A stretch of DNA of 64,000 nucleotides from Nitrosarchaeum sp. GTDB lineage: Archaea; Thermoproteota; Nitrososphaeria; Nitrososphaerales; Nitrosopumilaceae. A program made the translations under genes and the position numbers. Shown here piece by piece: positions 1 to 8,104 of the stretch. Under the pieces are notes generated by a model that saw nothing but the letters and a program-made list of their open reading frames with translations, searched no databases and had not been told where the DNA came from. How positions within the stretch are numbered: position 1 is the stretch's first letter; each line of letters starts with the position of its first letter. The stretch spans positions 409,857-473,856 of the forward strand of contig JAILWJ010000002.1 of NCBI GenBank assembly GCA_025699025.1, given 5' to 3'.

Positions 1-2
1 AT

Positions 3-146
3 GGAACTTTTGGTGCATACGATATTTTGGCCAAGATTGAATCTGACACTGTAGAAAAACTCAGAGAAACCATCACATGGAAGATCAGAAAAATTGAGAA
101 GATTCGATCAACTCTTACCCTAATGGGTATTGAAGGCCAATCATAA
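3..146 (+). CDS. Lrp/AsnC-type RAM domain protein (3' part only)
   Basis: The window opens inside a gene; the third frame reads 47 residues to a TAA at 144-146. The peptide contains GTFGAYDILAKIES and STLTLMGIE, the two halves of the Lrp/AsnC ligand-binding (RAM) fold, and closely matches the stand-alone RAM protein at 50408-50647. RAM domains form oligomers and bind amino acids or other small effectors. Because the 5' part lies outside the window, it cannot be told whether a helix-turn-helix precedes the domain; the close paralogue has none, so a stand-alone sensor of about 80 residues is the better guess. Confidence 0.85.
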   Translation, partial: GTFGAYDILAKIESDTVEKLRETITWKIRKIEKIRSTLTLMGIEGQS

Positions 147-164
147 ACACCTCTTTTTCTTATT

Positions 165-731
165 ATGATTCTACATTTTATTTTCGTTGTAAAAGAGGAG
201 GATCGACAAAAACGCAAGCCCGAGTTTGAGTACATACAACAGATGGCACAGTTCTACAAGGTCTGGATTAAAGAAAAGTTTGGCAAGGACTTTGAGGTAC
301 AGTGCGACGAGATGATAACAAAGCCGCGGGGCCTGTTCCAGAAGCTAGACACACACACATTGCTGCGTGATCATGATCAGAGGGGAAAGGACATCTATCA
401 TTTTTATCTGTGCCATTTCAGGCCACTGTGGACTGACTGCACATGCGAGGGGTACTATGCAGAAAACTTTGGCATGGTATACTGGCAGCCTCCGCCAAAC
501 CCGCATGACACGTTGTTTCTTGCAGAAAAAAACTGCACCACAGTATCGCACGAGCTAGCACATGAGATCCTCAGATCAATTGGTTACAAAAAATATGCAG
601 CCGACGTCCATGAGATCTGGACAAAGCACTTCTATGATCAGCTGCACTTTGAGCAGTATGGTCCTGACTTTAAGAAGACAGATGACAAGCCGATGTTTCT
701 TACAATGGATACGTCTAGTCTAAAAATCTAA
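165..731 (+). CDS. Putative HExxH metal-dependent hydrolase
   Basis: A 188-residue soluble protein with no signal peptide or membrane segment. It carries HELAHE at residues 129-134, the HExxH zinc-binding/catalytic signature of zincin metallopeptidases, with a further His-Glu at 149-150 that could supply a third ligand. Four Cys (residues 83, 92, 94, 124) precede the motif. I do not recognise a named family, and HExxH can occur by chance, but its position in a predicted helix (VSHELAHEIL) is typical. It stands alone between a RAM gene and a convergent unknown gene. Function beyond a possible metallopeptidase is not inferred. Confidence 0.7.
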   Translation: MILHFIFVVKEEDRQKRKPEFEYIQQMAQFYKVWIKEKFGKDFEVQCDEMITKPRGLFQKLDTHTLLRDHDQRGKDIYHFYLCHFRPLWTDCTCEGYYAENFGMVYWQPPPNPHDTLFLAEKNCTTVSHELAHEILRSIGYKKYAADVHEIWTKHFYDQLHFEQYGPDFKKTDDKPMFLTMDTSSLKI

Positions 732-740
732 TTCTGAATT

Positions 741-1385
741 TTAACACTTTGTAACAGAGTAAATGTTGTTCTCAAAGTTTGCAGTCTTGAAATCCAGTTT
801 GTTTTCCGGATCTTTTGTCCTTGATTTGCTCAGGGTCTCAAGCTCCACAAGTGCATCTCCCCTGAATCCGACCGAAGAGCCATAGATTGCATCAGTCAGC
901 ATTGTCCCATGGTCTCCTTTTTTGATGTCATCTACCATCTCATAGAACTTGAAAGTGTCTTTCTTGTTTACCGGGTTTCCTGTTGCCTTGTTTGTTGCAA
1001 CCGCAATGTACATGCCGTTGTTTTTTACCGCAACTGGAATCTTGTGGTTTTTGCCTGATGCTCCAGGGATTGTCTCATTTACCAAAACCTCGCACTTGTG
1101 ATACATGCTAGATACATATGCAAAGAATCTGTACATTGCAAACTTGCCCGCAGCGTCTTCCTCGCATCCGACAAAGACCTTGTGCAGTAATTCCAATGCA
1201 TCATCGTTCATGCTTTGCAGTCTGTCGTCAATCCTTCCCCTCTCCAAGAGATCAGACTTGCACTCTTTTGCAACCAGTTCCAAAATAAAATCCGGCAGGT
1301 TGTAGTTTTTCAGCGCAGCAACAAACGCTCCTGCTTGCGACATGCCAAACTTTGGAAATCCTTTATTCACCATATCAACATCCAC
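741..1385 (-). CDS. Conserved hypothetical protein, 214 aa
   Basis: A soluble, mixed alpha/beta protein without recognisable signature, convergent with the preceding gene and ending 9 nt from it. The longest frame begins with GTG (MDVDMVNKG); an in-frame ATG follows four codons later (1373) and is a possible start. A TTATAATAAA-like element on the minus strand lies at 1411-1420, about 30 nt upstream, consistent with a leaderless transcript. The sequence is Lys/Asp/Asn rich with no Cys pairs arranged like zinc sites and no membrane helix. I do not recognise it. Confidence 0.65.
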   Translation of the reverse strand: MDVDMVNKGFPKFGMSQAGAFVAALKNYNLPDFILELVAKECKSDLLERGRIDDRLQSMNDDALELLHKVFVGCEEDAAGKFAMYRFFAYVSSMYHKCEVLVNETIPGASGKNHKIPVAVKNNGMYIAVATNKATGNPVNKKDTFKFYEMVDDIKKGDHGTMLTDAIYGSSVGFRGDALVELETLSKSRTKDPENKLDFKTANFENNIYSVTKC

Positions 1386-1526
1386 CTAGAATTTTGTAAC
1401 TCTGCAATCCTTTATTATAAAACTACTTTTGGCTTATAATTGTTAAGGAATTTTTTAGCATGTCTTGGTTTTTTTAGCTGATTTGGAATTGATAATAATA
1501 AATTCCCCCAAAACCAACGTTACTGT

Positions 1527-3794
1527 GTGCAAATTGAAACAACCCCTGAAATGGTTTCAAATGTGTATGGCAAATTAAAAGAAAATTCCGATAAATATCG
1601 CAAAGTTATAGGCAGACCTCTTACTCTTTCTGAAAAAATCTTGTCCGGACATTTGGAGGATGTTGGAAACCAAAATCTTGATGACGGAAAAAACTATGTC
1701 TTTCTCAGGCCTGACAGAGTTGCACTACAGGATGTCACAGGGCAGATGGTGATGTTGCAATTCATGCAAGCAGGATTAAAGCAGTCCACTCTTCCTACAA
1801 CTGTTCACTGTGATCATCTGATTCGAGCTAAGGTGGAAGGAGATGCAGACATGAAGGTGTCCCTTGATGAGAACAGCGAGGTGTTCAAGTTCTTACAGTC
1901 TGCAGCTGCAAAATACGGATGCGGATTCTGGAAACCCGGAGCTGGAATCATACATCAAGTAGTGTTGGAAAACTATGCATTCCCTGGCGGGTTGATGATT
2001 GGAACAGACTCTCACACTCCAAACGCAGGAGGCCTGGGAATGATTGCAGTTGGCGTGGGCGGATTGGATGCAGCTGAGGCAATGGCAGGTATGCCTTGGG
2101 AACTATTGTACCCAAAAAGAATTGGCGTCAAGCTAACAGGTGAGCTCAACGGCTGGACTGCGCCAAAAGACATTATCCTAAAAGTTGCAGAAGAGCTCAC
2201 AGTATCTGGCGGAACAAATTCCATAATTGAATACTTTGGACCCGGAACAGAATCTATCAGCTGTACAGGAAAGGCCACCATAACAAACATGGGGGCCGAA
2301 GTCGGGGCAACGTGTTCTATTTTTCCGTATGACAAGAGGATGGAGACTTATCTAAAGTATACAGACCGCCAAGAGATTGCCGAGATTGCAAACCAACACA
2401 GGGAACTGCTTGTAGCGGATCCTGAGGTGCAACAAAGCCCGGAAAAATTCTTTGACAGGGTAATTGAGATTAATCTCTCAACTTTGGAGCCACACATTGT
2501 AGGGCCTCACACGCCAGACCTTGCAAGATCAATCTCGGAGCTTGCAAGTGATGTAAAGTCAAATGAGTATATTGACCCAATATCTGTCGCCTTGATTGGC
2601 AGCTGCACAAACTCATCATATGAGGACATGTCACGGGCTGCAAGCTTGGCAGAGCAGGCAAAAGCAAAGGGAATCAAGGCAAAGGTTCCTCTGCTGGTGA
2701 CTCCCGGCTCTGAGCAGATCCGAGGTACAATAGAGCGAGACGGTCAGATGGATTCCCTGAAGGACATTGGCGCAACTGTATTGGCAAACGCATGCGGTCC
2801 ATGCATTGGGCAGTGGTCAAGACCCGAGCTGAGCAATGATGATAAAAATACCATAGTTACAACATTTAACAGAAATTTTCCGGGACGAAACGATGGACGC
2901 AGAAACACACTGAACTTTATCGGCAGCCCGGAGATGATTATTGCTCTTGCATTGGGCGGGCGGCTGTCATTTAATCCTCTCAAAGACGAGCTTATTGCAG
3001 CAGACGGAACAAAATTCAAGCTTGATCCGCCAAAGCCTGCACCTGAGGTTCCCGCAAAGGGCTTCATGGTACCTGAAGGAATCTATGTCGCACCACCTGC
3101 AAACTCTGAAGAACTAGAAGTAATAATTGATCCAAACAGCAAGCGTCTACAGAAACTTGAACCATTTGCAAAATGGGACGGAAAAGATTTTGAAAAAATA
3201 CCCGTAATAGTAAAGGCAAAAGGAAAATGCACCACAGATCACATATCTCCAGCAGGGGCATGGCTGTCTCTGAGGGGACACCTTGACAATCTCAGCGACA
3301 ACATGTTGCTTGGCGCAGTCAATGCGTTCAACGACGAGGTTGGCAAAGGCAAGAATGTGCTTAGCAGACAGGTAGAGCCTTTTGCAAAGACTGCCAGAGA
3401 GTACAAACAGAAAGGAATGAGGTGGGTCATAATAGGTGACAAGAACTATGGCGAAGGCAGCAGCAGAGAACATGCCGCCATGACTCCAAGACATCTTGGA
3501 TGCGCCGCTGTAATCACCAAAAGTTTTGCCAGAATACATGAGACAAACCTCAAAAAGCAGGGGATACTGGCACTCACATTTGCAAATCCTGCCGACTATG
3601 ACAAGATTCAGGAAGATGACAGGATAAGCCTGGTGGGCCTGAATGATCTGGCACCGCAGCAACCAGTAAAATGCATACTGACTCACAGCGACAACTCGCA
3701 AGAAGAGATCTCGCTTGTGCATTCTTACAACCATTCCCAGATTGAGTGGTTCAAAGCTGGCTCTGCGCTGAATGTCTTGAGCAACAAAAACTGA
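1527..3794 (+). CDS. acn: Aconitate hydratase (aconitase A, mitochondrial-type)
   Basis: Interconverts citrate and isocitrate in the citric acid cycle, which in these archaea supplies 2-oxoglutarate for biosynthesis. The 755-residue protein has the full aconitase layout: catalytic TDSHTPNAGG near residue 160, the three [4Fe-4S] ligands C360 (GSCTNSS), C423 and C426 (NACGPCIGQW), and a C-terminal swivel domain with TTDHISPAG and GSSREHA motifs. Length and motifs match the mitochondrial-type aconitase rather than AcnB or isopropylmalate isomerase. The start is GTG at 1527; an A/T-rich box (AATAATAAATT) about 25-30 nt upstream suggests a leaderless transcript starting there. It stands alone, followed by tRNA-Trp on the other strand. 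Confidence 0.96.
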   Translation: MQIETTPEMVSNVYGKLKENSDKYRKVIGRPLTLSEKILSGHLEDVGNQNLDDGKNYVFLRPDRVALQDVTGQMVMLQFMQAGLKQSTLPTTVHCDHLIRAKVEGDADMKVSLDENSEVFKFLQSAAAKYGCGFWKPGAGIIHQVVLENYAFPGGLMIGTDSHTPNAGGLGMIAVGVGGLDAAEAMAGMPWELLYPKRIGVKLTGELNGWTAPKDIILKVAEELTVSGGTNSIIEYFGPGTESISCTGKATITNMGAEVGATCSIFPYDKRMETYLKYTDRQEIAEIANQHRELLVADPEVQQSPEKFFDRVIEINLSTLEPHIVGPHTPDLARSISELASDVKSNEYIDPISVALIGSCTNSSYEDMSRAASLAEQAKAKGIKAKVPLLVTPGSEQIRGTIERDGQMDSLKDIGATVLANACGPCIGQWSRPELSNDDKNTIVTTFNRNFPGRNDGRRNTLNFIGSPEMIIALALGGRLSFNPLKDELIAADGTKFKLDPPKPAPEVPAKGFMVPEGIYVAPPANSEELEVIIDPNSKRLQKLEPFAKWDGKDFEKIPVIVKAKGKCTTDHISPAGAWLSLRGHLDNLSDNMLLGAVNAFNDEVGKGKNVLSRQVEPFAKTAREYKQKGMRWVIIGDKNYGEGSSREHAAMTPRHLGCAAVITKSFARIHETNLKKQGILALTFANPADYDKIQEDDRISLVGLNDLAPQQPVKCILTHSDNSQEEISLVHSYNHSQIEWFKAGSALNVLSNKN

Positions 3795-3808
3795 CAAATT
3801 ATCTAACG

Positions 3809-3961
3809 TGGGGCCGACCGGAATCGAACCGGCGACCTACGGGTCACTACAGCTCCAAACTTACATCATCCGTTAGTCAGTTTAGCTTAGTTTACCTCTG
3901 GAGCCCTTAGCGGTGATCTATTCGTAGACACTGTCGCCCTACCAGGCTAGGCTACGACCCC
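3809..3961 (-). tRNA. trnW: tRNA-Trp (CCA) with two introns
   Basis: Read on the minus strand, the ends pair as a 7-bp acceptor stem (GGGGTCG with CGGCCCC) followed by A73. D arm GCCT/GGGC and T arm GCCGG-TTCGATT-CCGGT are present. The anticodon stem forms only after removing two introns: exon 1 is 3961-3933, intron 1 is 26 nt (3932-3907), exon 2 is 3906-3898 (GGGCTCCAG), intron 2 is 53 nt (3897-3845), exon 3 is 3844-3809. The spliced 74-nt tRNA has anticodon stem ACGGG/CCCGT and loop CTCCAGA, hence CCA for Trp. Intron 2 sits at the canonical 37/38 site and pairs TGGAG with CTCCA of the anticodon loop, as in a bulge-helix-bulge; intron 1 folds into its own hairpin within the 5' anticodon stem. 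Confidence 0.9.
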
Positions 3962-4051
3962 ACAAAAAAGAATGAAATAGACTTGAATTTTAAGTTATTT
4001 TAACCAAGATTTATTTGCGATTTGCATGAAATCCAGTCGTAAAGAAAAATC

Positions 4052-4585
4052 ATGGTAAAACCAATCATCTTGGCAATAGGCGCAATTCCAGCTATTGTTG
4101 CAATTCTAATTGCAATTCCACTGGTGACAAAACCTGACATTCCATTTTCAGCTTCAACTTCATATGACACACTTGAAATCGAATACACAAAGCACCAACT
4201 AAAAAAAATATCGTACGGTGTCACAGAAAGAGTTGCATCACAGCAGACTGAAATTCTTGTCATAAAAAATGACGGAGAAATAAAATACACTTTTACCGAG
4301 CAAGGATATCCGAATCCTGACATTAAATCAAAACTAAGTGATGACAAACACAAAAAACTAAAGGCACTAATCAAGGAGACCGGCTTTATGGCAATACCGT
4401 CTGAATCTTTTCCCGTGCTGGAGAATGTAACTGATTACCAAAAATCAAATGTCAAGGTCACGTTAAACGGTAAAGTAAACCAAATTCACTGGCCGGAACA
4501 AAATGCCACTTCTAAATTCATCCCACCAATTATCACAATGGTGGAATCCCAACTGGACCAAATCATAGAGCAGATTCGTGAATAG
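4052..4585 (+). CDS. Membrane-anchored hypothetical protein (DUF6438-like domain)
   Basis: A 177-residue protein with one N-terminal hydrophobic segment (residues about 4-25, [20 protein letters not shown]) that would anchor it, leaving the rest outside. The exported part has a strand-rich beginning ([15 protein letters not shown]), a helix ([14 protein letters not shown]) and a terminal strand plus helix. The same arrangement occurs in the middle of the secreted protein at 57979-59280 and resembles DUF6438-type domains of unknown role; this comparison is by eye. It is 32 nt upstream of pdxS on the same strand but no functional tie to vitamin B6 is evident. Confidence 0.7.
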   Translation: MVKPIILAIGAIPAIVAILIAIPLVTKPDIPFSASTSYDTLEIEYTKHQLKKISYGVTERVASQQTEILVIKNDGEIKYTFTEQGYPNPDIKSKLSDDKHKKLKALIKETGFMAIPSESFPVLENVTDYQKSNVKVTLNGKVNQIHWPEQNATSKFIPPIITMVESQLDQIIEQIRE

Positions 4586-4617
4586 ATACAAATAGTCTTT
4601 TAGGTAAAACTTACGGT

Positions 4618-5586
4618 ATGTTGCCCCTGTCTGGTGAACGAAGCGATGCTAAGGGAATAGTTTGTGACAAGTCAAGCTCTGGTGATGTCCTGCGCGGAAC
4701 ATCAACACTAAAGCGAGGTTTTGCCCACATGCTAAAAAATGGGGTCGTTATGGATGTGACTAACGTAGAGCAAGCGCAAATTGCCGAAGAGGCAGGCGCC
4801 GTATCTGTTATGGTTTTAGACAAACTGCCATCTGACGTTAGAAAAGCAGGCGGTGTTGCAAGAACTGCAAGCATTAGAATTATCGAAGAAATAATGAGCT
4901 CGGTGACAATTCCTGTCATGGCAAAGTGCAGAATAGGACATGTCTATGAAGCCCGAGTACTTGAAGAGACCAATGTCGACATGATTGACGAGTCTGAAGT
5001 ACTGACACCTGCAGATGAGACCCATCATATTTGGAAATGGGACTTTACTACTCCTTTTGTAAACGGTGCACGATCTCTGGCAGAAGCCCTTAGGAGAATC
5101 GAAGAAGGCGCGGCAATGATCAGGACCAAAGGTGAACCCGGTACTGGAAATGTTGCAGAAGCAGTGACTCATATCAAAAAGGTCAATGATGAATTGCGTG
5201 CAATCAAAGCAATTTATGATTCTGGTGACAACCAAGATTTAGTTAGAATGGCAAGAGAGTTCAAGGTCTCTTATGATATTGTCGAAGAGACTGCAAAACT
5301 TGGAAGGCTCCCTGTCGTTAATTTTGCCGCAGGCGGGATTGCAACTCCTGCAGATGCCGCATATCTGATGTCACTGGGATGCGATGGCATCTTTGTCGGC
5401 TCTGGGATATTCAATGCAACTGATGCAAAAGAGAGAGCAAGATCAATTGTATTGGCAACGACATTTTGGAACGAGCCTGAGAAAGTAAAGGAAGCACAAA
5501 AAATGATTGATGAAAGGCAATCAATGCTGGGGCTGGATGTTAAAACACTTGAATTAAGAATGCAAGAGCGTGGAAGTTCGGCATGA
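4618..5586 (+). CDS. pdxS: Pyridoxal 5'-phosphate synthase, lyase subunit PdxS
   Basis: Synthesises pyridoxal 5'-phosphate from ribose 5-phosphate, glyceraldehyde 3-phosphate and ammonia delivered by PdxT. The 322-residue TIM barrel keeps the catalytic residues: Asp46 in VVMDV, Lys103 in [10 protein letters not shown], which forms the Schiff base, and Lys171 in [10 protein letters not shown], which carries the intermediate. The phosphate-site GGIATPADA is also present. The N-terminal extension of about 20 residues is typical of archaeal members. It overlaps pdxT by 4 nt (ATGA), so both subunits are made from one message. Confidence 0.97.
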   Translation: MLPLSGERSDAKGIVCDKSSSGDVLRGTSTLKRGFAHMLKNGVVMDVTNVEQAQIAEEAGAVSVMVLDKLPSDVRKAGGVARTASIRIIEEIMSSVTIPVMAKCRIGHVYEARVLEETNVDMIDESEVLTPADETHHIWKWDFTTPFVNGARSLAEALRRIEEGAAMIRTKGEPGTGNVAEAVTHIKKVNDELRAIKAIYDSGDNQDLVRMAREFKVSYDIVEETAKLGRLPVVNFAAGGIATPADAAYLMSLGCDGIFVGSGIFNATDAKERARSIVLATTFWNEPEKVKEAQKMIDERQSMLGLDVKTLELRMQERGSSA

Positions 5587-6200
5587 GCATCAACGTGGGA
5601 ATCTTGGCAATTCAAGGGGATGTACAGGAAAATATTGATGCAACAAAAAGAGCCGTTACTGAGCTTGGCCTGGATGGAAACGTCATACCTGTCAAAACTC
5701 CTGAAGAAATCTCTAGTCTTGATGGATTGATAATTCCTGGTGGGGAAAGCACCACAATTGGACATCTGTCATTGGTGAATAGTTCCTTAAAGAAAATCAA
5801 AGAGAAAATCGAAAAAGGAATGCCTGTCTTGGGAATTTGTGCAGGGATGATAATGCTCTCAAAGACTGCAGCTGACCGCATCATCGGCAAGACAGACCAG
5901 CCGCTTTTGGAATTTCTTGACATTAAACTGGAGAGAAACTCTTTTGGAAGACAACGTGATTCCTTCCAAGCAGACATCTCCATGGATTCAATAGACATTC
6001 CTGTCTTCAATGGAGTATTCATAAGGGCACCATCTGTCTCAGATGTTGGCTCTGGAGTCCAGATACTATCCAAGTTCAATGACAAAATCGTTGCAGTAAA
6101 GCAAGGAAACATCATAGGAACCGCATTTCATCCCGAATTGACACAGGATACATCTCTTCACAAATACTTTGTAAACTTGATAAGTACATCCAAAAACTAA
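5583..6200 (+). CDS. pdxT: Pyridoxal 5'-phosphate synthase, glutaminase subunit PdxT
   Basis: Class I glutamine amidotransferase that releases ammonia from glutamine for the PdxS barrel. The 205-residue protein shows the oxyanion-region motif GGESTTIG (residues 54-60), the nucleophile Cys86 in LGICAGM and the His183/Glu185 pair in HPEL, completing the catalytic triad. The ATG overlaps the pdxS stop codon. Two secreted-protein genes follow on the same strand, but a separate box A before them suggests they have their own promoter. Confidence 0.97.
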   Translation: MSINVGILAIQGDVQENIDATKRAVTELGLDGNVIPVKTPEEISSLDGLIIPGGESTTIGHLSLVNSSLKKIKEKIEKGMPVLGICAGMIMLSKTAADRIIGKTDQPLLEFLDIKLERNSFGRQRDSFQADISMDSIDIPVFNGVFIRAPSVSDVGSGVQILSKFNDKIVAVKQGNIIGTAFHPELTQDTSLHKYFVNLISTSKN

Positions 6201-6222
6201 ATTGATAACTCCTGAGCAATTC

Positions 6223-6230
6223 TTTTTAAC
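6223..6230 (+). promoter_or_regulatory. Box A promoter for the secreted coiled-coil gene
   Basis: TTTTTAAC centred about 26 nt before the ATG at 6253. This spacing fits leaderless transcription and favours that ATG over the in-frame ATG at 6232 and the TTG at 6202. Confidence 0.45.
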
Positions 6231-6252
6231 TATGACGGGAAGTTTTTTTAAA

Positions 6253-7413
6253 ATGAGGGCAAAGTCGGGAATCTTTCTAGTTTTATCTGCTTTACTGCTG
6301 AGTTCGGCAGGATTTTTCACCGCCGAGCAGGCGTTTGCCCAAAATGACACAAACAAAGACAGTTCTGATAAAAATGAAAAACAAGAAAGAGACGCAAAGA
6401 AGGCCGAAGAAAAGAGAAAAGATCTTGAAGAGAAAAAAGCAGAAGATGACAAGCGTTCTGGGGAAAAAAAAGAAGAGAGAAAATCAGAAAATGGAAATAG
6501 TGATGAAAAAAGACAAGAAGAAAAACAAGATCTAGAAGAAAAGAGAAAAGAACTTGAAGAGAAAAGACAGGAACTAGAGGAAAAACGTGAGGAGTTAGAG
6601 TCTGACCGAGAAAAGATGGAAGAAAAACTTCGCGAGCGAACTCAACAATACGAAGAAAAACTAAAAGCAATTAAAGAAAAATACCACGAAAAAATCGACG
6701 ATCTGTCCTCAAAGAGCTTTGAATTATCAATTAAATCAGAAAATATAGAAGAACTTTCAGAAAGATCCGAAAAGATACAAGAACGTCTGGAAGAAAAACT
6801 AGACGAATTAGATACTAGAACCCAGAAAATTCTAGAGCAAATAAGTGATGGCGAGTACATGGGTGAGAAAATCGGCTCACTTGAGACAATTGACAAGTAT
6901 GAACTTGTTTTTGATTCTGTTTCCGCGTATGCAGTCAGCAACAAGTCATCAACTTCATACATGACTGGTCAGATGACATTTACAACCTTTGACAGCAGCA
7001 AATCCAACCTAAAGCTAGAGTTGGAATCCTGCTTGATTTCTGTTGATGACATTCCATATGTGTGCGGATTTGGCAAGGCAAGAACCGTCTCATCTGGCGA
7101 CTCTGGTGCAAAGGACTCTCTTGTGATAATTGCATTTCTAGAGGATAACCTGGCAGAAGAGGTGCATTCCACGCTCAAGATTTTTCTAGATTCTGAGATT
7201 CCTATCCGTCAAATTGAAGAATCTACCGTCTCAATATTGGGACCTCAGAGCAAGCTGTCTCATTTGCGGTTTCTGGATGGCAACGCAACACTCAGCAAAA
7301 TAACTCCAGATGATACATCCGATGACATTGATGATACATCTGAAGAAGACTTGGACGGAAACCACTTCTCAATTACCCTTGAAGATGGAATTACAACGGA
7401 TGACAATCCATGA
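6253..7413 (+). CDS. Secreted coiled-coil protein
   Basis: The product starts with a classic signal peptide (KSGIFLVLSALLLSSAG ... EQAFAQ), followed by roughly 180 residues of Lys/Glu-rich sequence with heptad-like repeats (EEKRKELEEKRQELEEKR) that must form a long coiled coil. A globular C-terminal domain of about 170 residues follows, with two Cys (LESCLISV, PYVCGFG) and an Asp-rich tail. A frame open to TTG at 6202 exists but would bury the signal peptide. The gene overlaps the next secreted-protein gene by 4 nt, so the two exported products are probably made together and may act together at the cell surface. I do not recognise the C-terminal domain. Confidence 0.8.
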   Translation: MRAKSGIFLVLSALLLSSAGFFTAEQAFAQNDTNKDSSDKNEKQERDAKKAEEKRKDLEEKKAEDDKRSGEKKEERKSENGNSDEKRQEEKQDLEEKRKELEEKRQELEEKREELESDREKMEEKLRERTQQYEEKLKAIKEKYHEKIDDLSSKSFELSIKSENIEELSERSEKIQERLEEKLDELDTRTQKILEQISDGEYMGEKIGSLETIDKYELVFDSVSAYAVSNKSSTSYMTGQMTFTTFDSSKSNLKLELESCLISVDDIPYVCGFGKARTVSSGDSGAKDSLVIIAFLEDNLAEEVHSTLKIFLDSEIPIRQIEESTVSILGPQSKLSHLRFLDGNATLSKITPDDTSDDIDDTSEEDLDGNHFSITLEDGITTDDNP

Positions 7414-8102
7414 ATTCCAGACAATATACAATCTTTAGCCTGACTATATTGACATTTGCGGCATTTCTTCTGACACCAAACTCGTTTGCCGAGACTGGTT
7501 CTGTCACAATGGATTTGTATGACGTCACCTATGACATTGAAAACGGAAGCATAGAATCTATTTTCCTTGATCCTGATTTTCTCGAGCTGATCATAACAAT
7601 GAACACTGCAGATGATGGCATGATAGAGATAACAATACCTAGAGAGTTATTGGATGCAAAGTTTGATGGTTCTGATGATATCTTCTTTATTCTAGTTGAC
7701 GGCTTTGAAACTGACTATGTTGAAATCCCATCAACGTCTAATTCTAGAACTCTGGTCATTCCATTTTTTGGCGGAGACTCGATAATTGAAATCATTGGCA
7801 CTGATGCGCTAAATCCATTTACATCCGGTTCTGAAATTGTAATTCCAAGCTGGATTAAGAACAACGCAGGCTGGTGGTCAGACGGCTCCATTGACGATTC
7901 TTCGTTTGTATCTGGCATCCAATATCTGATAAATGAAGGAATAATGACAATCCCGCCGACACAGTCAGGCCAGTCTGCAAGCAGTGAGATTCCAAGCTGG
8001 ATTAAGAACAATGCAGGCTGGTGGTCCGAAGGATTGATTGCAGATTCTGATTTTGTATCCGGGATTCAATACCTGATTACAAATGGCATTATGAGCGTCT
8101 AG
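7410..8102 (+). CDS. Secreted protein with two WIKNNAGWW repeats
   Basis: A 230-residue exported protein: signal peptide at residues about 6-27 ending NSFA, a beta-rich domain of about 110 residues, then two copies of a 35-residue module. Each begins IPSWIKNNAGWW, continues with an acidic DxSFVSGIQYLI segment and ends NxGIM. This module is, to my knowledge, a recurrent C-terminal element of exported proteins in ammonia-oxidising archaea, possibly for surface attachment; its role is not established. The two copies are nearly identical at DNA level over about 36 bases (7843-7878 and 7991-8026). Start ATG overlaps the upstream coiled-coil gene (ATGA). Confidence 0.82.
   Translation: MNSRQYTIFSLTILTFAAFLLTPNSFAETGSVTMDLYDVTYDIENGSIESIFLDPDFLELIITMNTADDGMIEITIPRELLDAKFDGSDDIFFILVDGFETDYVEIPSTSNSRTLVIPFFGGDSIIEIIGTDALNPFTSGSEIVIPSWIKNNAGWWSDGSIDDSSFVSGIQYLINEGIMTIPPTQSGQSASSEIPSWIKNNAGWWSEGLIADSDFVSGIQYLITNGIMSV
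7843..8097 (+). repeat. Two DNA copies of the WIKNNAGWW module
   Basis: Two direct copies about 148 nt apart encode the repeat of the preceding secreted protein. The core ATTCCAAGCTGGATTAAGAA is identical in both; divergence rises after the GGCTGGTGG block. This indicates duplication inside the gene or strong selection on the codons. Confidence 0.75.
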
Positions 8103-8104
8103 GC

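Noticed and set aside
3147..3797. 216-codon open frame antisense to aconitase
   Set aside because: It lies wholly inside the well supported acn gene on the other strand, has low-complexity Phe/Tyr/Leu-rich translation typical of antisense frames, and no promoter.
5612..6115. 167-codon frame antisense to pdxT
   Set aside because: Shadow of a confidently assigned gene; composition (Ser/Ile/Pro rich) not protein-like for this genome.
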